A DNA stretch of 64,000 nucleotides, from NCBI GenBank assembly GCA_965246745.1, contig OZ251980.1, positions 868,001-932,000 of the forward strand. The letters are read 5' to 3'. The DNA is from JANXMY01 sp965246745 (lineage in GTDB: Bacteria > Armatimonadota > Armatimonadia > Armatimonadales > Capsulimonadaceae). The notes beneath the pieces were generated by a model. That model saw only the letters and a list, made by a program, of their open reading frames with translations, was not told the origin of the DNA and did not search any database. Below are positions 8,309 to 15,850 of this stretch, one piece after another. The position numbers and the translations under genes were made by a program. Numbering within the stretch: the stretch's first letter is position 1; each line of letters starts with the position of its first letter.

Positions 8309-9301
8309 ATGACCGAGTCGACGCCGACCGAAACCGCCGCGCCGCCCGCCGGACGCCGCCCGCTCCGGGCCGCCGGCCTGGCTTTGCTGGCTTATACCGC
8401 GTTCAATCTGCTGCTGCCGCTGATCCCGCCGCTGCCCATTCCGCTGCTTGCAGTTCTCAGCATTTTGTCTACCTCCGTATTTATGCTGCTGCAACTTTGG
8501 CTGACGCAATCGGTTGTGAACCTGCGACTGCGCCCGGTGCTGTGCGTTCTGCTGACCCTGCTGTTCGCTGCTCTTTTTCTGGCCCTGCTGTTTTTCGTGT
8601 ACCCGCACAAGTCATGGACGGCGGCGGTTAATACCCCGCTGTTTATTTTGACGCCGCTTCTGCGCGGCCTCACGATCACGCTGAGCTGCACATTTTTCGG
8701 GGTTCTGTTGTCGCGCATTATTCGCGAGCCGAATGTTCTGCTGCCGGTGGCGCTGGTCGCTATGCCGATTGATTACCTCGGAGCAATGACTTCCATCGGC
8801 TTCACGCAGAACGCGGTGACGCAAAATCCGCGCTTGGTTCAGGCCCTTTCCGTGCCGGTGCCGGCGGTCGGCGGCAGCGCACAGCATCACGGGGCGCTGC
8901 ATCCGATTGGGTTTATCGGGCCGGGCGACGTTCTCTTTATGGCATTCTTTTTTGCCGTCGTTCTGCGTCTCAACATGAACGTGCGCGGGACGTTCTGGTG
9001 GATTTACGGCCTGCTGACCGCGACCATGCTATATGTGCTGCTGCCGCAGAGCCTTAACGTTGCCGCGCTGGTGCCGATGGGTCTGGCGGTTTTGATTGCC
9101 AACTTCCCCTATTTCAAGCTGAAGCGTGAGGAAGTCTTTGCGACCCTCTACGCCGGCCTGCTGGTGCTGGCGCTTGTCACCGGCTTTTATTTTTACGCGC
9201 ATTCCCGCCTTGCCAAGTCTGACCCTGAAGGAACTCCTGATGCCAAGCCCGCCGTCATTGCCCCTAGCCCCGCGCCGGGTCGTCCTGCTGCAAACCGATG
9301 A
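8309..9301 (+). CDS. Polytopic membrane protein with GxGD motif, possible intramembrane aspartyl protease
   Basis: A 330-residue protein with about eight or nine hydrophobic segments. Asp155 lies in or beside a membrane segment (VAMPIDYLGAM), GPGD at 204-207 starts the next hydrophobic block (FIGPGDVLFMAFFFAVV), and a Pro-containing ALVPMG is at 253-258. Two aspartates about 52 residues apart, the second in GxGD, followed by a Pro motif, is the layout of presenilin-like A22 proteases (YD, GxGD, PAL). Here the first motif is DY, not YD, and PAL is only approximate, so the assignment is tentative. It sits between dusB and an overlapping small ACT-like gene. Confidence 0.55.
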   Translation: MTESTPTETAAPPAGRRPLRAAGLALLAYTAFNLLLPLIPPLPIPLLAVLSILSTSVFMLLQLWLTQSVVNLRLRPVLCVLLTLLFAALFLALLFFVYPHKSWTAAVNTPLFILTPLLRGLTITLSCTFFGVLLSRIIREPNVLLPVALVAMPIDYLGAMTSIGFTQNAVTQNPRLVQALSVPVPAVGGSAQHHGALHPIGFIGPGDVLFMAFFFAVVLRLNMNVRGTFWWIYGLLTATMLYVLLPQSLNVAALVPMGLAVLIANFPYFKLKREEVFATLYAGLLVLALVTGFYFYAHSRLAKSDPEGTPDAKPAVIAPSPAPGRPAANR

Positions 9302-9488
9302 GCGGGCGGGCCTGGTCGCCGCCCTCGCCGCTGCCTGCGCCGCCGAGCATGTGTCTCTGGACCTCGTCACCGGCCCCGGCCATGTCTTGATTACATTCGA
9401 CACCGATGACGCGACTTTAGCGGCTCTGCTGCCGAAGCTGTCCGCCGTCGGCGGCGTGGTTTCCGCGACGCCGTACACGGTGTTGTAG
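9240..9488 (+). CDS. Small ACT-domain-like protein
   Basis: An 82-residue protein whose ATG is preceded by AAGGA at good spacing and overlaps the end of the previous gene by 62 bases. After a short Pro-rich start, RRVVLLQTDERAGLVAALAA and the following VSLDLVTGPGHVLITFDTDD suit the beta-alpha-beta-beta fold of an ACT domain, which senses amino acids or other small ligands. No catalytic domain is attached. A partner cannot be named. Its stop codon directly abuts a family D inverted repeat. Confidence 0.6.
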   Translation: MPSPPSLPLAPRRVVLLQTDERAGLVAALAAACAAEHVSLDLVTGPGHVLITFDTDDATLAALLPKLSAVGGVVSATPYTVL

Positions 9489-9734
9489 CCCCCCGCCCCA
9501 ATTCTGGGGAAAAGCCCCCCCGCCCCAATTCTGGGGAGCCAGAGAAAAGACGCCCGTAGGGGCGCTGCTTGCTGCGCCCTCCTTCTTTGCTGCGCCCTTT
9601 TGCCTTGCTGCGCCCTTTTGCCTTGCTGCGCCCTTTGCCTTGCTGCGCCCTTTTGCCTTGCTGCGCCCTTTTGCCTTGCTGCGCCCTCACGGCATCCGCT
9701 CCGTATTGCTCCCCAGAATTGGGGCGGGGGGGCA
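9489..9734. repeat. Family D inverted repeat D1 with internal tandem repeats
   Basis: The left arm has two copies of CCCCCCGCCCCAATTCTGGGG-like sequence starting at the first base after a stop codon; the right arm at about 9712-9732 is the reverse complement. Between them GCTGCGCCC plus a T/C-rich linker is repeated about seven times (9570-9690). CCCCA-ATTC-TGGGG can fold by itself within each arm. No gene is seen here. Confidence 0.8.
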
Positions 9735-9801
9735 AAAGCCGAACCTAAACCGCCCCGTTTTGCGTTTAAGTCTCCAAACCCCGCCGCTGAGGAGAAATGC
9801 T

Positions 9802-11250
9802 ATGCGCCGCCTGCCTGCCCTGCTACTCGCCCTGCACACGCTGACCGCCCTTGCCCTGCCTGCCGCCGCCGACCCGCCGCCCCGTCCCTCGGGTCTGCGC
9901 TCCGATATTCTTTACACGCACAAAGGCGAGTTCGTGCAGGTCGCCCCCATGCGGGCGCTGACCTTGAACGCCCATGTCGAGCAGTTCGCGTATGACCCGC
10001 TCGGCCTTGAACTCGCCGTCGCCGGCTCCGAGACGACCGGCGAGACGACCACGCACTTCGTCAAGACATTGGACGCCCGCACCGGCCACGAGATGAGCCG
10101 CTATGCATTTGCCGCCCCGGCAGATGACAAAATTGCCGATATTCAACTGCTCGGCTTCAGCCCCAGCGGAAAGTATCTGCTGCTTCAGCAGTTCGTGGCG
10201 GACCCAAACGAGCCGGAAGCCGCGCGGGCTGAATTTGTGCGCTGGAACCTCAGCGCCAGCCCGCCGTCGCCGCGCACAATATACCCGCAGTCAGCCCTGC
10301 CGCCCGACCAGCAAAGCGCCGATCTCGCCGGCCTCGCCAACTGCTATTCGTCCCCGAACACGCAGTGGCTGCTGTTCACGCAGAGCGTTCCCACGCGGGC
10401 CGCAGACGGGACGCCGGGGCCGATCCGCGATGCGTATCTGCTGTACGACACAGAGCGCGACTCGTTTAAGACACTCACCCTGCCCCCCAATGCTAGAAGT
10501 TACGAATGGGCCGACGCGACGCATTTGATGATGTGGCAAGGCAGCAAGCGAAACCAATTTGATGTTGTCACCGGAGCAGTCAGCCCGCCGGCAGCGCAGC
10601 CGGACGGCATCCCCTCTGCCGTCTCCAAGAAATACCCTGACCTGTCGCTGACCACGGAAACGCGCACGCTGAACGACACGCAGCCGACAGGCGGCTCCGC
10701 AAACGCTTCTCTGGTCTGGATACGCCGCACGCCTTTCGGCAAAGCGCCGCTGGGGGCCGCCGTCGCCGGATTGATGCCGAACGCGGCGGACGGAAATTCA
10801 GACTCATCGGTGGAGCCTCCCGCCTGGTCCCCAACCGGCAGCCAGATCGCGTTTATCGCAAACAGCGAGTTATATGTCACAAATTTGCTTCCGCCCTCCG
10901 GCCCGATGCCCAGCGAAAAGCTGGCCGTGGGCTTGAAGCTGTCGTGCGAGGATGAACGTATGCTGGCGATTTCCAACTTGAAGCAGATTGGGCTGGGGAT
11001 CATTCAGTACACGCAGGACGCGGACGAAGTGTACCCACCGGCGGCGGGCTGGGCGAAGGCGATTATGCCGTATGTCAGAACAAACGACTTGTTTGCCGTA
11101 GACGGCCACGCGGTCGTTTACGAGGAGCCGCCGGGCCACACGCTGGCAAGCGTGGATGAGCCGGCCGTGACCGAGAACGCTTACATAGATTTGCCCTGCG
11201 CCCGCGTCGCGCTGTTCTGCGACGGTCATGTGAAGGTGTTTGCGAAATAG
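9802..11250 (+). CDS. Secreted beta-propeller-like protein with C-terminal DUF1559/H-X9-DG-like module
   Basis: About 482 residues from an ATG with GAGGAG eight bases upstream. A signal peptide (LPALLLALHTLTALALPAAA) precedes repeated beta-rich segments like WD40/PD40 blades (LLGFSPSGKYLLLQQF, PAWSPTGSQIAFIANSELYV). The last 110 residues contain NLKQIGLGIIQYTQDADEVY and VALFCDGHVKVFAK, hallmarks of the prepilin-like DUF1559/H-X9-DG proteins abundant in Planctomycetota and Armatimonadota, but here without the usual N-terminal prepilin helix. This is an unusual domain order. The stop codon abuts a family D repeat. Confidence 0.7.
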   Translation: MRRLPALLLALHTLTALALPAAADPPPRPSGLRSDILYTHKGEFVQVAPMRALTLNAHVEQFAYDPLGLELAVAGSETTGETTTHFVKTLDARTGHEMSRYAFAAPADDKIADIQLLGFSPSGKYLLLQQFVADPNEPEAARAEFVRWNLSASPPSPRTIYPQSALPPDQQSADLAGLANCYSSPNTQWLLFTQSVPTRAADGTPGPIRDAYLLYDTERDSFKTLTLPPNARSYEWADATHLMMWQGSKRNQFDVVTGAVSPPAAQPDGIPSAVSKKYPDLSLTTETRTLNDTQPTGGSANASLVWIRRTPFGKAPLGAAVAGLMPNAADGNSDSSVEPPAWSPTGSQIAFIANSELYVTNLLPPSGPMPSEKLAVGLKLSCEDERMLAISNLKQIGLGIIQYTQDADEVYPPAAGWAKAIMPYVRTNDLFAVDGHAVVYEEPPGHTLASVDEPAVTENAYIDLPCARVALFCDGHVKVFAK

Positions 11251-11440
11251 CCCCCCGCCCCAATTTTGGGGAGCCGGAGTTAGCAAAGAACCCGTAGGGG
11301 CGAACCTTGTGTTCGCCCTTCCTTGTGTTCGCCCTTCCTTGTGTTCGCCCTTCCTTGTGTTCGCCCTTCCTTCTCTATATGGCTTCCTTCTCCATGTGGC
11401 TCCCCTATTATTAGGGGCGGCGGCGGGGCACCCAACAGGA
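11251..11440. repeat. Family D/F repeat D2 with tandem TTCGCCC units
   Basis: It starts at the base after the stop codon with CCCCCCGCCCCAATTTTGGGG. From about 11293, GTAGGGGCGAACCTTGTG is followed by four TTCGCCCTTCC units, and the right side has GGCTCCCC-TATTATTA-GGGGCGG. The GGGGCGAA...TTCGCCC pairing resembles palindromes seen in many bacterial genomes. No gene is seen between 11251 and 11470. Confidence 0.75.
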
Positions 11441-11470
11441 AACACCCCGGCGTTCGGCGAATAGCGTTTT

Positions 11471-13084
11471 ATGGAACAGTATGTCATCGGGGTAGATGTC
11501 GGAACGGGCAGTGCACGGGCGGGATTGTTTGATCTGCGCGGGCGGCGGCAGGCGACGGCGTCGCGGGCTATTCAGATGTGGCAGCCGAAGCCCGAGTGGG
11601 CCGAGCAGTCGTCAGACGACATCTGGAACGCCGTCGGCGCGGTCGTCCGGCAGGTCGTCGCGGACAGCGGCATTGACCCGGCGCTCGTGATTGGGATCGG
11701 CTTCGATGCGACCTGCTCGCTGGTCGTTTTGGACAGCGCCGACAAGCCGCTGTCCGTTTCCGAGGCCGGGGACAATGCCCGCAATGTCATCGTTTGGAGG
11801 GACCACCGGGCGCTGGCGGAAGCCGAAGACATCAACCGGGGCGGATACGACGTGCTGAGCTATGTCGGGGGCGGCCTGTCGCCCGAAATGGAAGTTCCGA
11901 AGCTGCGCTGGCTGAAGACGCATCTGCCTGAGACGTGGGCAAAGGCCGGCAAGTTTCTCGATCTGGCCGACTTTCTCACTTACCAAAGCGCCGGGCAGGA
12001 TGTCCGGTCGCTCTGCACGACGGTCTGCAAATGGACCTATCTCGGGCACGAAGGGTGCTGGGACACGGCGTTTTTCGGGAGTATCGGCCTCGGCGACCTG
12101 CTGGAAGAGGGGAAAATCGGCCGCGACATTCGCCCCCTGGGCGACCCCATCGGGCCGCTGACCGAGGCCGCCGCCAAGCATTTGGGCCTAACGACGGCGG
12201 CCACGGTCGGGGTGGGCATCATTGACGCCCACGCGGGCGGCCTCGGGGTGCTCGGCGCGGCGGGCGGCGATTGGAACGGGGCGCTGGCGCTGATTGGGGG
12301 CACGTCCACCTGCCACATGGCGGTTTCAGCGGAGCCGCGCTTTATTTCCGGTGTCTGGGGACCCTATTACGGCGCAATGGTGCCCGGCTTCTGGCTGACC
12401 GAAGGCGGGCAGTCGGCGACCGGGGCGCTGATTGACTTCGCGCTGCAAAACCACGCGGCGTCGCCTGCGCTGTCCGCGCAGGCGGAAGCATCCGGGCAGA
12501 CTGTGTACGAAGTCATCAACGCCGAAGTCGCCCGCCTTGCCGCCGAAGCGAACTTGCCCGACCCCGCGTATCTCACGCGCGACCTGCACGTCTTCGACGG
12601 CCATCTCGGCAACCGCTCCCCGCAGGCCGATCCCCGCGCACACGGCTTGGTAGACGGCCTCAGCCTCGACACGTCGCTGGCTTCGCTTGCCCTGCTGTAC
12701 CTCGCGACACTGCAAAGCATCGCCTACGGCACCCGCGCGGTCATCGGGGCGCTGAACGCGCAGGGCTACGCCGTGTCGCGCCTGTATGCCGCCGGCGGCG
12801 GCACGAAAAACCCGCTGTGGGTGCAGCAGCACGCCGACATCACCGGCGCGTCGGTCGTCCTGCCCGAAGAGTCCGAAGCCGTCCTGCTCGGCGCAGCCCT
12901 CTTAGGAGCCGTCGCGGCGGGCGCATACCCCGGCCTCCCCGCCGCCATGACTGCCATGTGCCGCCCGGCGTCGGTGATCGCCCCGAACCCGCAGGCCGCC
13001 GCCTATCACGCCGCAAAGTTTGCGATTTACGAGGAGCTGTACACGCAGCAAAAAGCGCGGCGCGAGAAGATGCAGAAAGTTTGA
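11471..13084 (+). CDS. FGGY-family carbohydrate kinase (ribulokinase-like)
   Basis: A 537-residue kinase of the ASKHA fold. Seen: GVDVGTGSARAGLFD (phosphate loop), GIGFDATCSLVVLD, WRDHRALAEAE, GGTSTCHMAVS and the C-terminal AAGGGTKNPLWVQQHADITG. Length and motifs fit the YDR109C/D-ribulokinase branch, which phosphorylates ribulose-type sugars with ATP; the exact sugar cannot be read. No other pentose genes are beside it. The remnant antitoxin gene begins 12 bases after its stop. Confidence 0.88.
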   Translation: MEQYVIGVDVGTGSARAGLFDLRGRRQATASRAIQMWQPKPEWAEQSSDDIWNAVGAVVRQVVADSGIDPALVIGIGFDATCSLVVLDSADKPLSVSEAGDNARNVIVWRDHRALAEAEDINRGGYDVLSYVGGGLSPEMEVPKLRWLKTHLPETWAKAGKFLDLADFLTYQSAGQDVRSLCTTVCKWTYLGHEGCWDTAFFGSIGLGDLLEEGKIGRDIRPLGDPIGPLTEAAAKHLGLTTAATVGVGIIDAHAGGLGVLGAAGGDWNGALALIGGTSTCHMAVSAEPRFISGVWGPYYGAMVPGFWLTEGGQSATGALIDFALQNHAASPALSAQAEASGQTVYEVINAEVARLAAEANLPDPAYLTRDLHVFDGHLGNRSPQADPRAHGLVDGLSLDTSLASLALLYLATLQSIAYGTRAVIGALNAQGYAVSRLYAAGGGTKNPLWVQQHADITGASVVLPEESEAVLLGAALLGAVAAGAYPGLPAAMTAMCRPASVIAPNPQAAAYHAAKFAIYEELYTQQKARREKMQKV

Positions 13085-13096
13085 TGGGAGAATGTT

Positions 13097-13429
13097 ATGA
13101 ACAAAGACATCGTGATTGATGCGTCTGGCCCGGAACTTTTGGAAAACGAGCATCCGGGCGCACTGCTGAAAGATTAGTTGAACCCGCTCGGCCTCTCGGC
13201 TGAGAGTCTCGCGCAGGGCACCGAACTAAGCCAGATTCATGTGTCGGAAATTTTGCGCGGAGAGCGCCGCATCCCGCCGATGACTTCGCTGCTGTTCGGA
13301 AAGTTCTTCGGCCTCTCGCCGCGCTTCTGGCTCAACTTGCAGAACCATTACGATCTGCTGGAAGCCCGGCAAAGCAGCCCGGAGCGGATCGCGCAGGCCG
13401 TGTATTATGCCGATCTGAAGGCGGCCTGA
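13097..13429 (+). pseudogene. HigA-like antitoxin, interrupted by an in-frame amber codon
   Basis: The ATG at 13097 opens a frame encoding ...ENEHPGALLKD, then TAG (13175-13177), then in the same frame LNPLGLSAESLAQGTELSQI and ILRGERRIPPMTSLLFGKFF...WLNLQNHYDLLEA. HigA-type antitoxins have HPG..L....LxPLGLS followed by a helix-turn-helix and FWLNLQ.HYDL, so the stop sits inside a conserved block. No higB toxin gene lies on either side. The part after the stop could be made from TTG at 13178 but has no ribosome site. Nonsense mutation is the simplest reading. Confidence 0.75.
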
Positions 13430-13526
13430 CGGTAGAAGGATGAAACATTGTTGCCATCCTTTTTTGTTAGTCACTGATGTTACGCAGACATTGAGGCTGC
13501 GTGGTGCTGCTGTAATTCCAATCAGG

Positions 13527-13905
13527 TGATAACTCCCCGTGGATAAATCCAGGGGCTTCTACGGTCTTACACCGATGCAATGTTATCCCATTGCAATTTA
13601 ACTCTTCGTCAAGGGCAAGCCCTTGCGGATGGCAACTCTTATGACAATGGACACAGGCATTAGAACTCCAGACACCCTGCTTGTTCCTCTTCAGGTTCTT
13701 CGCTCACCAAAGAAAGCAGTGGAGGCAAAAACCAGTGTGTTACCACGTTGAGGAGCAGTCGCTTTCGCATTTGCTTTCTACTGTGACGGTTGTATCTATA
13801 TGCTTTGATGTACCCCAAAAGCACGAATATAACGTCCTAAGAAGGACGTTGCGCTATCCATCCCCAGCCATAAATGGCGGGGCCTTCCGCGCATCTTGGT
13901 AAACT
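13527..13905. mobile_element. Probable IS200/IS605-superfamily remnant or non-autonomous derivative
   Basis: No intact gene lies between 13430 and 13911. At 13535-13555 CCCC-(g)-TGGA-TAAA-TCCA-GGGG forms a hairpin flanked by AGAAGC on the minus strand, like the right ends of TnpB/IS1341 elements. At 13862-13890 a second hairpin (CCAGCC-ATAAAT-GGCGGGG, then CTTCCGCGCA) resembles such ends on the plus strand. The minus strand between contains short open pieces including CVHCHKSCHPQG, reminiscent of a zinc-ribbon. Similarity is from memory of such elements, so confidence is low. Confidence 0.35.
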
Positions 13906-13911
13906 TGTCCT

Positions 13912-14112
13912 ATGGACAAGCCGCTGCTCGATTTGTACGCCGATTACCTGATCAGTTCTTTTGGTCCGACCACGGCCACAGGGCTTTCGCGGCTGCTGCA
14001 AGCGCACCTCAGCCACGATAAGATCACGCGCTTTTTGTCGGAGAAGCCGTTCAAAAAAAGCAACACTCTCAGCATTGAGAGTGTTGCTTTTTGTGTTGAA
14101 TTTGGTCGGTGA
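13912..14112 (+). pseudogene. N-terminal fragment of a DDE transposase
   Basis: The first 45 or so residues, LLDLYADYLISSFGPTTATG and then LSRLLQ..LSHDKITRFLSE, match the N-terminus of a widespread DDE (IS4/IS701-like) transposase. The frame then runs into a transcription terminator hairpin (translated as SNTLSIESVAF) and stops. None of the catalytic acidic residues are present. It is a truncated leftover of an insertion next to the tRNA-Val terminator. Confidence 0.7.
14055..14092 (-). terminator. Rho-independent terminator of the tRNA-Val-like gene
   Basis: A 17-bp perfect stem (AAAAAGCAACACTCTCA) with a 4-base loop, followed on the minus strand by a run of T. It lies about ten bases after the tRNA-like sequence and could also work on the plus strand. 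Confidence 0.85.
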
Positions 14113-14171
14113 GCAGCGGCGGTCAAGTTTTCCGTGTAAAGGAAGCACTCTAGCCGCTGAGTTACTCGCCC
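14103..14171 (-). tRNA. Degenerate tRNA-Val(UAC)-like gene without a normal T-arm
   Basis: The minus strand reads GGGCGAG (acceptor), a normal D-arm (ACTC-AGCGGCTA-GAGT) and an anticodon arm CTTCC-TTTACAC-GGAAA with anticodon TAC. Then only about 15 bases precede CTCACCG-A-CCA, where a 21-22 base variable loop plus T-arm is expected; no GTTCRA T-loop is present. The acceptor pairs at five of seven positions. Total length is 69. Promoter and terminator are intact. It is probably a decayed tRNA gene, though an expressed tRNA-like RNA is possible. Confidence 0.5.
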
Positions 14172-14181
14172 AAGTTTCGGA

Positions 14182-14210
14182 AGTATACCCAGCGCGGCAT
14201 CAGGTGTCAA
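14182..14210 (-). promoter_or_regulatory. Promoter of the tRNA-Val-like gene
   Basis: TTGACA (14205-14210, minus strand), a 17-base spacer and TATACT (14182-14187). The tRNA-like 5' end is 10 bases downstream of the -10 box. Confidence 0.8.
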
Positions 14211-14235
14211 GAGTGCGCCGGGTATAATCGGCGGT

Positions 14236-15129
14236 ATGAATGTGCTGTTTTGCGCCGATCCGCTCAATCCACGGCGGGTAGATGAGGCGTACCGAGACGA
14301 AGCCGAGGCGGCCCGCGCGGCCGGCTTGGACGTGTGTATGGTGGATTATGAGGCGCTGCTCTCCGGCAGTCCCGACGGAGCGGTCGCACGGGTGCCGGCC
14401 GCAGACGCTCCGACACAAAGTGTTTATCGGGGCTGGATGCTGACGGTCGAGCAGTACGAGGCGCTGTTTGAGGCGCTCGCCGGGCGCGGGGTGACACTCA
14501 TCAATACCCCGGCGCAGTACGCGCACTGCCACTGGCTGCCCCTGTCCTATGCGGCGATGGCGGACGTGACGCCGAAGACTGTCTGGCGGGCAAAAGACGA
14601 GTTTGCTGTGAGCGATCTGGCGGCACTCTTGCAGCCGTTCGGCGATGCGCCGATGATTGTCAAAGACTATGTCAAATCGCGCAAGCACGAATGGGCCGAA
14701 GCGTGCTTTATTCCGGCGGCCTCCGACACCGACACTGCCGTGCGGGTTGTTGAAACATTTCTCCGGCGGCAGGGCGACGCGCTGGCCGGCGGCCTGGTCT
14801 TTCGAGAATTCGAAGTGTTTGAGCCGCTTCTGGCACACCCGCAAAGCGGCATGCCGCTGACCCGTGAATATCGGCTAATCTTTTTGGACGGCGAGCTGCT
14901 CCTCAGCAGCCGGTATTGGGACAGCGCGGACTACGCGGGGGAGACGCCGCCCTTGAAGTTTTTCACGGAAGTCGCCCGGCGCATCAACAGCCGGTTTTTC
15001 ACCCTGGACGCGGCGAAAACGACGCAAGGCGCGTGGCGCGTGATTGAGCTGGGTGATGCCCAAGCCGCCGAGCTGCCGCCGGACACCCGGCGAGACGAAT
15101 TTTACGCCGAATTGAAACGGCGCGTGTAA
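14236..15129 (+). CDS. ATP-grasp protein, R2K-like (DUF4343-like)
   Basis: A 297-residue protein starting seven bases after a TATAAT (14223-14228), so leaderless. Seen: MIVKDYVKSRKHEWAEACFI (ATP-contacting Lys and linker), GLVFREFEVFEPL and LTREYRLIFLDGELLLSSRYWD, fitting the R2K clade of ATP-grasp ligases, named for their Arg-to-Lys active-site change. Such enzymes join a carboxylate to an amine or thiol, or act in nucleic-acid or peptide modification; the substrate is unknown. A PrpE-like phosphoesterase follows after 16 bases, which suggests a functional pair. Confidence 0.7.
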   Translation: MNVLFCADPLNPRRVDEAYRDEAEAARAAGLDVCMVDYEALLSGSPDGAVARVPAADAPTQSVYRGWMLTVEQYEALFEALAGRGVTLINTPAQYAHCHWLPLSYAAMADVTPKTVWRAKDEFAVSDLAALLQPFGDAPMIVKDYVKSRKHEWAEACFIPAASDTDTAVRVVETFLRRQGDALAGGLVFREFEVFEPLLAHPQSGMPLTREYRLIFLDGELLLSSRYWDSADYAGETPPLKFFTEVARRINSRFFTLDAAKTTQGAWRVIELGDAQAAELPPDTRRDEFYAELKRRV

Positions 15130-15145
15130 GAATTATGTAAGAGTT

Positions 15146-15850
15146 ATGCAGGAGCGCTACGATATAATCGGCGATGTGCACGGGTGCCTGGACGCCCTGC
15201 GGCGGCTCGGCGACGCGCTCGGGTACGACGCGGACTTCCGGCACCCGGAAGGGCGGCAGCTTGTGTTTGTCGGCGACTTGGCCGACCGAGGCCCGGACAG
15301 CGTCGGAGTTTTGCGCCTGGCGCTCGCGCTGACGGCGCGGGGCCGGGCACGGCTGGTGCTGGGCAACCACGACGCGGCTCTGCTGGCCCGGCTGTCCGGG
15401 GAAGCCGTGGACACAAGCAAAGGCGGCCTGGCCCAGACGCTGGCTGAGATTGAAGCGTGCGCCGACAAAAAAGCGCTCAAAAAAGCCCTGCGCGAGATGC
15501 TGGCGAACGCGCCGCTGTATTTGCTGCTGGACGGCGGGGCGCTGATCGTCGCGCATGCGGGGATTGAAGACGAGATGATCGGCAAAACCGACCCGGAAAC
15601 CCAGCGGTTTGTTGTCAACGGCGATGCGATTGGGCGGTCACGCGACGGCAAAACGCTGCGGCGGGACTGGGCGGCCGATTACCACGGCGCGGCGTTTATC
15701 GTCTACGGTCACACGCCCCAAGACGCCGCTGTGGTCCGAAACAACACCGTCAACATTGACACCGGCGCTTACCGGGGCGGACGGCTCTCCGCTCTGCGCT
15801 GGCCCGAGCGGGAAATTGTCTCGGTTTTGTCGCGTTTCCGCGAAGAATAA
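15146..15850 (+). CDS. PrpE/ApaH-type metallophosphoesterase
   Basis: A 234-residue calcineurin-like phosphoesterase with the metal-binding set in order: DVHG (near residue 10), GDLADRGPDS, GNHD, AHAGI and YGHTP. The family includes PrpE-type diadenosine tetraphosphatases and protein or RNA phosphatases. It follows the ATP-grasp gene. Its last 82 bases overlap the end of the convergent M14 peptidase gene, and both protein ends are low-complexity and Arg-rich. Confidence 0.85.
   Translation: MQERYDIIGDVHGCLDALRRLGDALGYDADFRHPEGRQLVFVGDLADRGPDSVGVLRLALALTARGRARLVLGNHDAALLARLSGEAVDTSKGGLAQTLAEIEACADKKALKKALREMLANAPLYLLLDGGALIVAHAGIEDEMIGKTDPETQRFVVNGDAIGRSRDGKTLRRDWAADYHGAAFIVYGHTPQDAAVVRNNTVNIDTGAYRGGRLSALRWPEREIVSVLSRFREE

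Noticed and set aside
9570..9690. Possible CRISPR-like array of GCTGCGCCC units
   Set aside because: Units are adjacent with T/C-rich linkers of variable but tiny length, no spacers of about 30 bases and no cas genes.
11293..11380. Possible CRISPR-like array of TTCGCCC units
   Set aside because: Spacing is four to five bases and the units belong to an inverted repeat.
15163..15168. TATAAT inside the start of the PrpE-like gene, possible promoter
   Set aside because: It encodes the conserved YDIIGDVHG residues of the phosphoesterase, so starting after it would remove the first metal motif.
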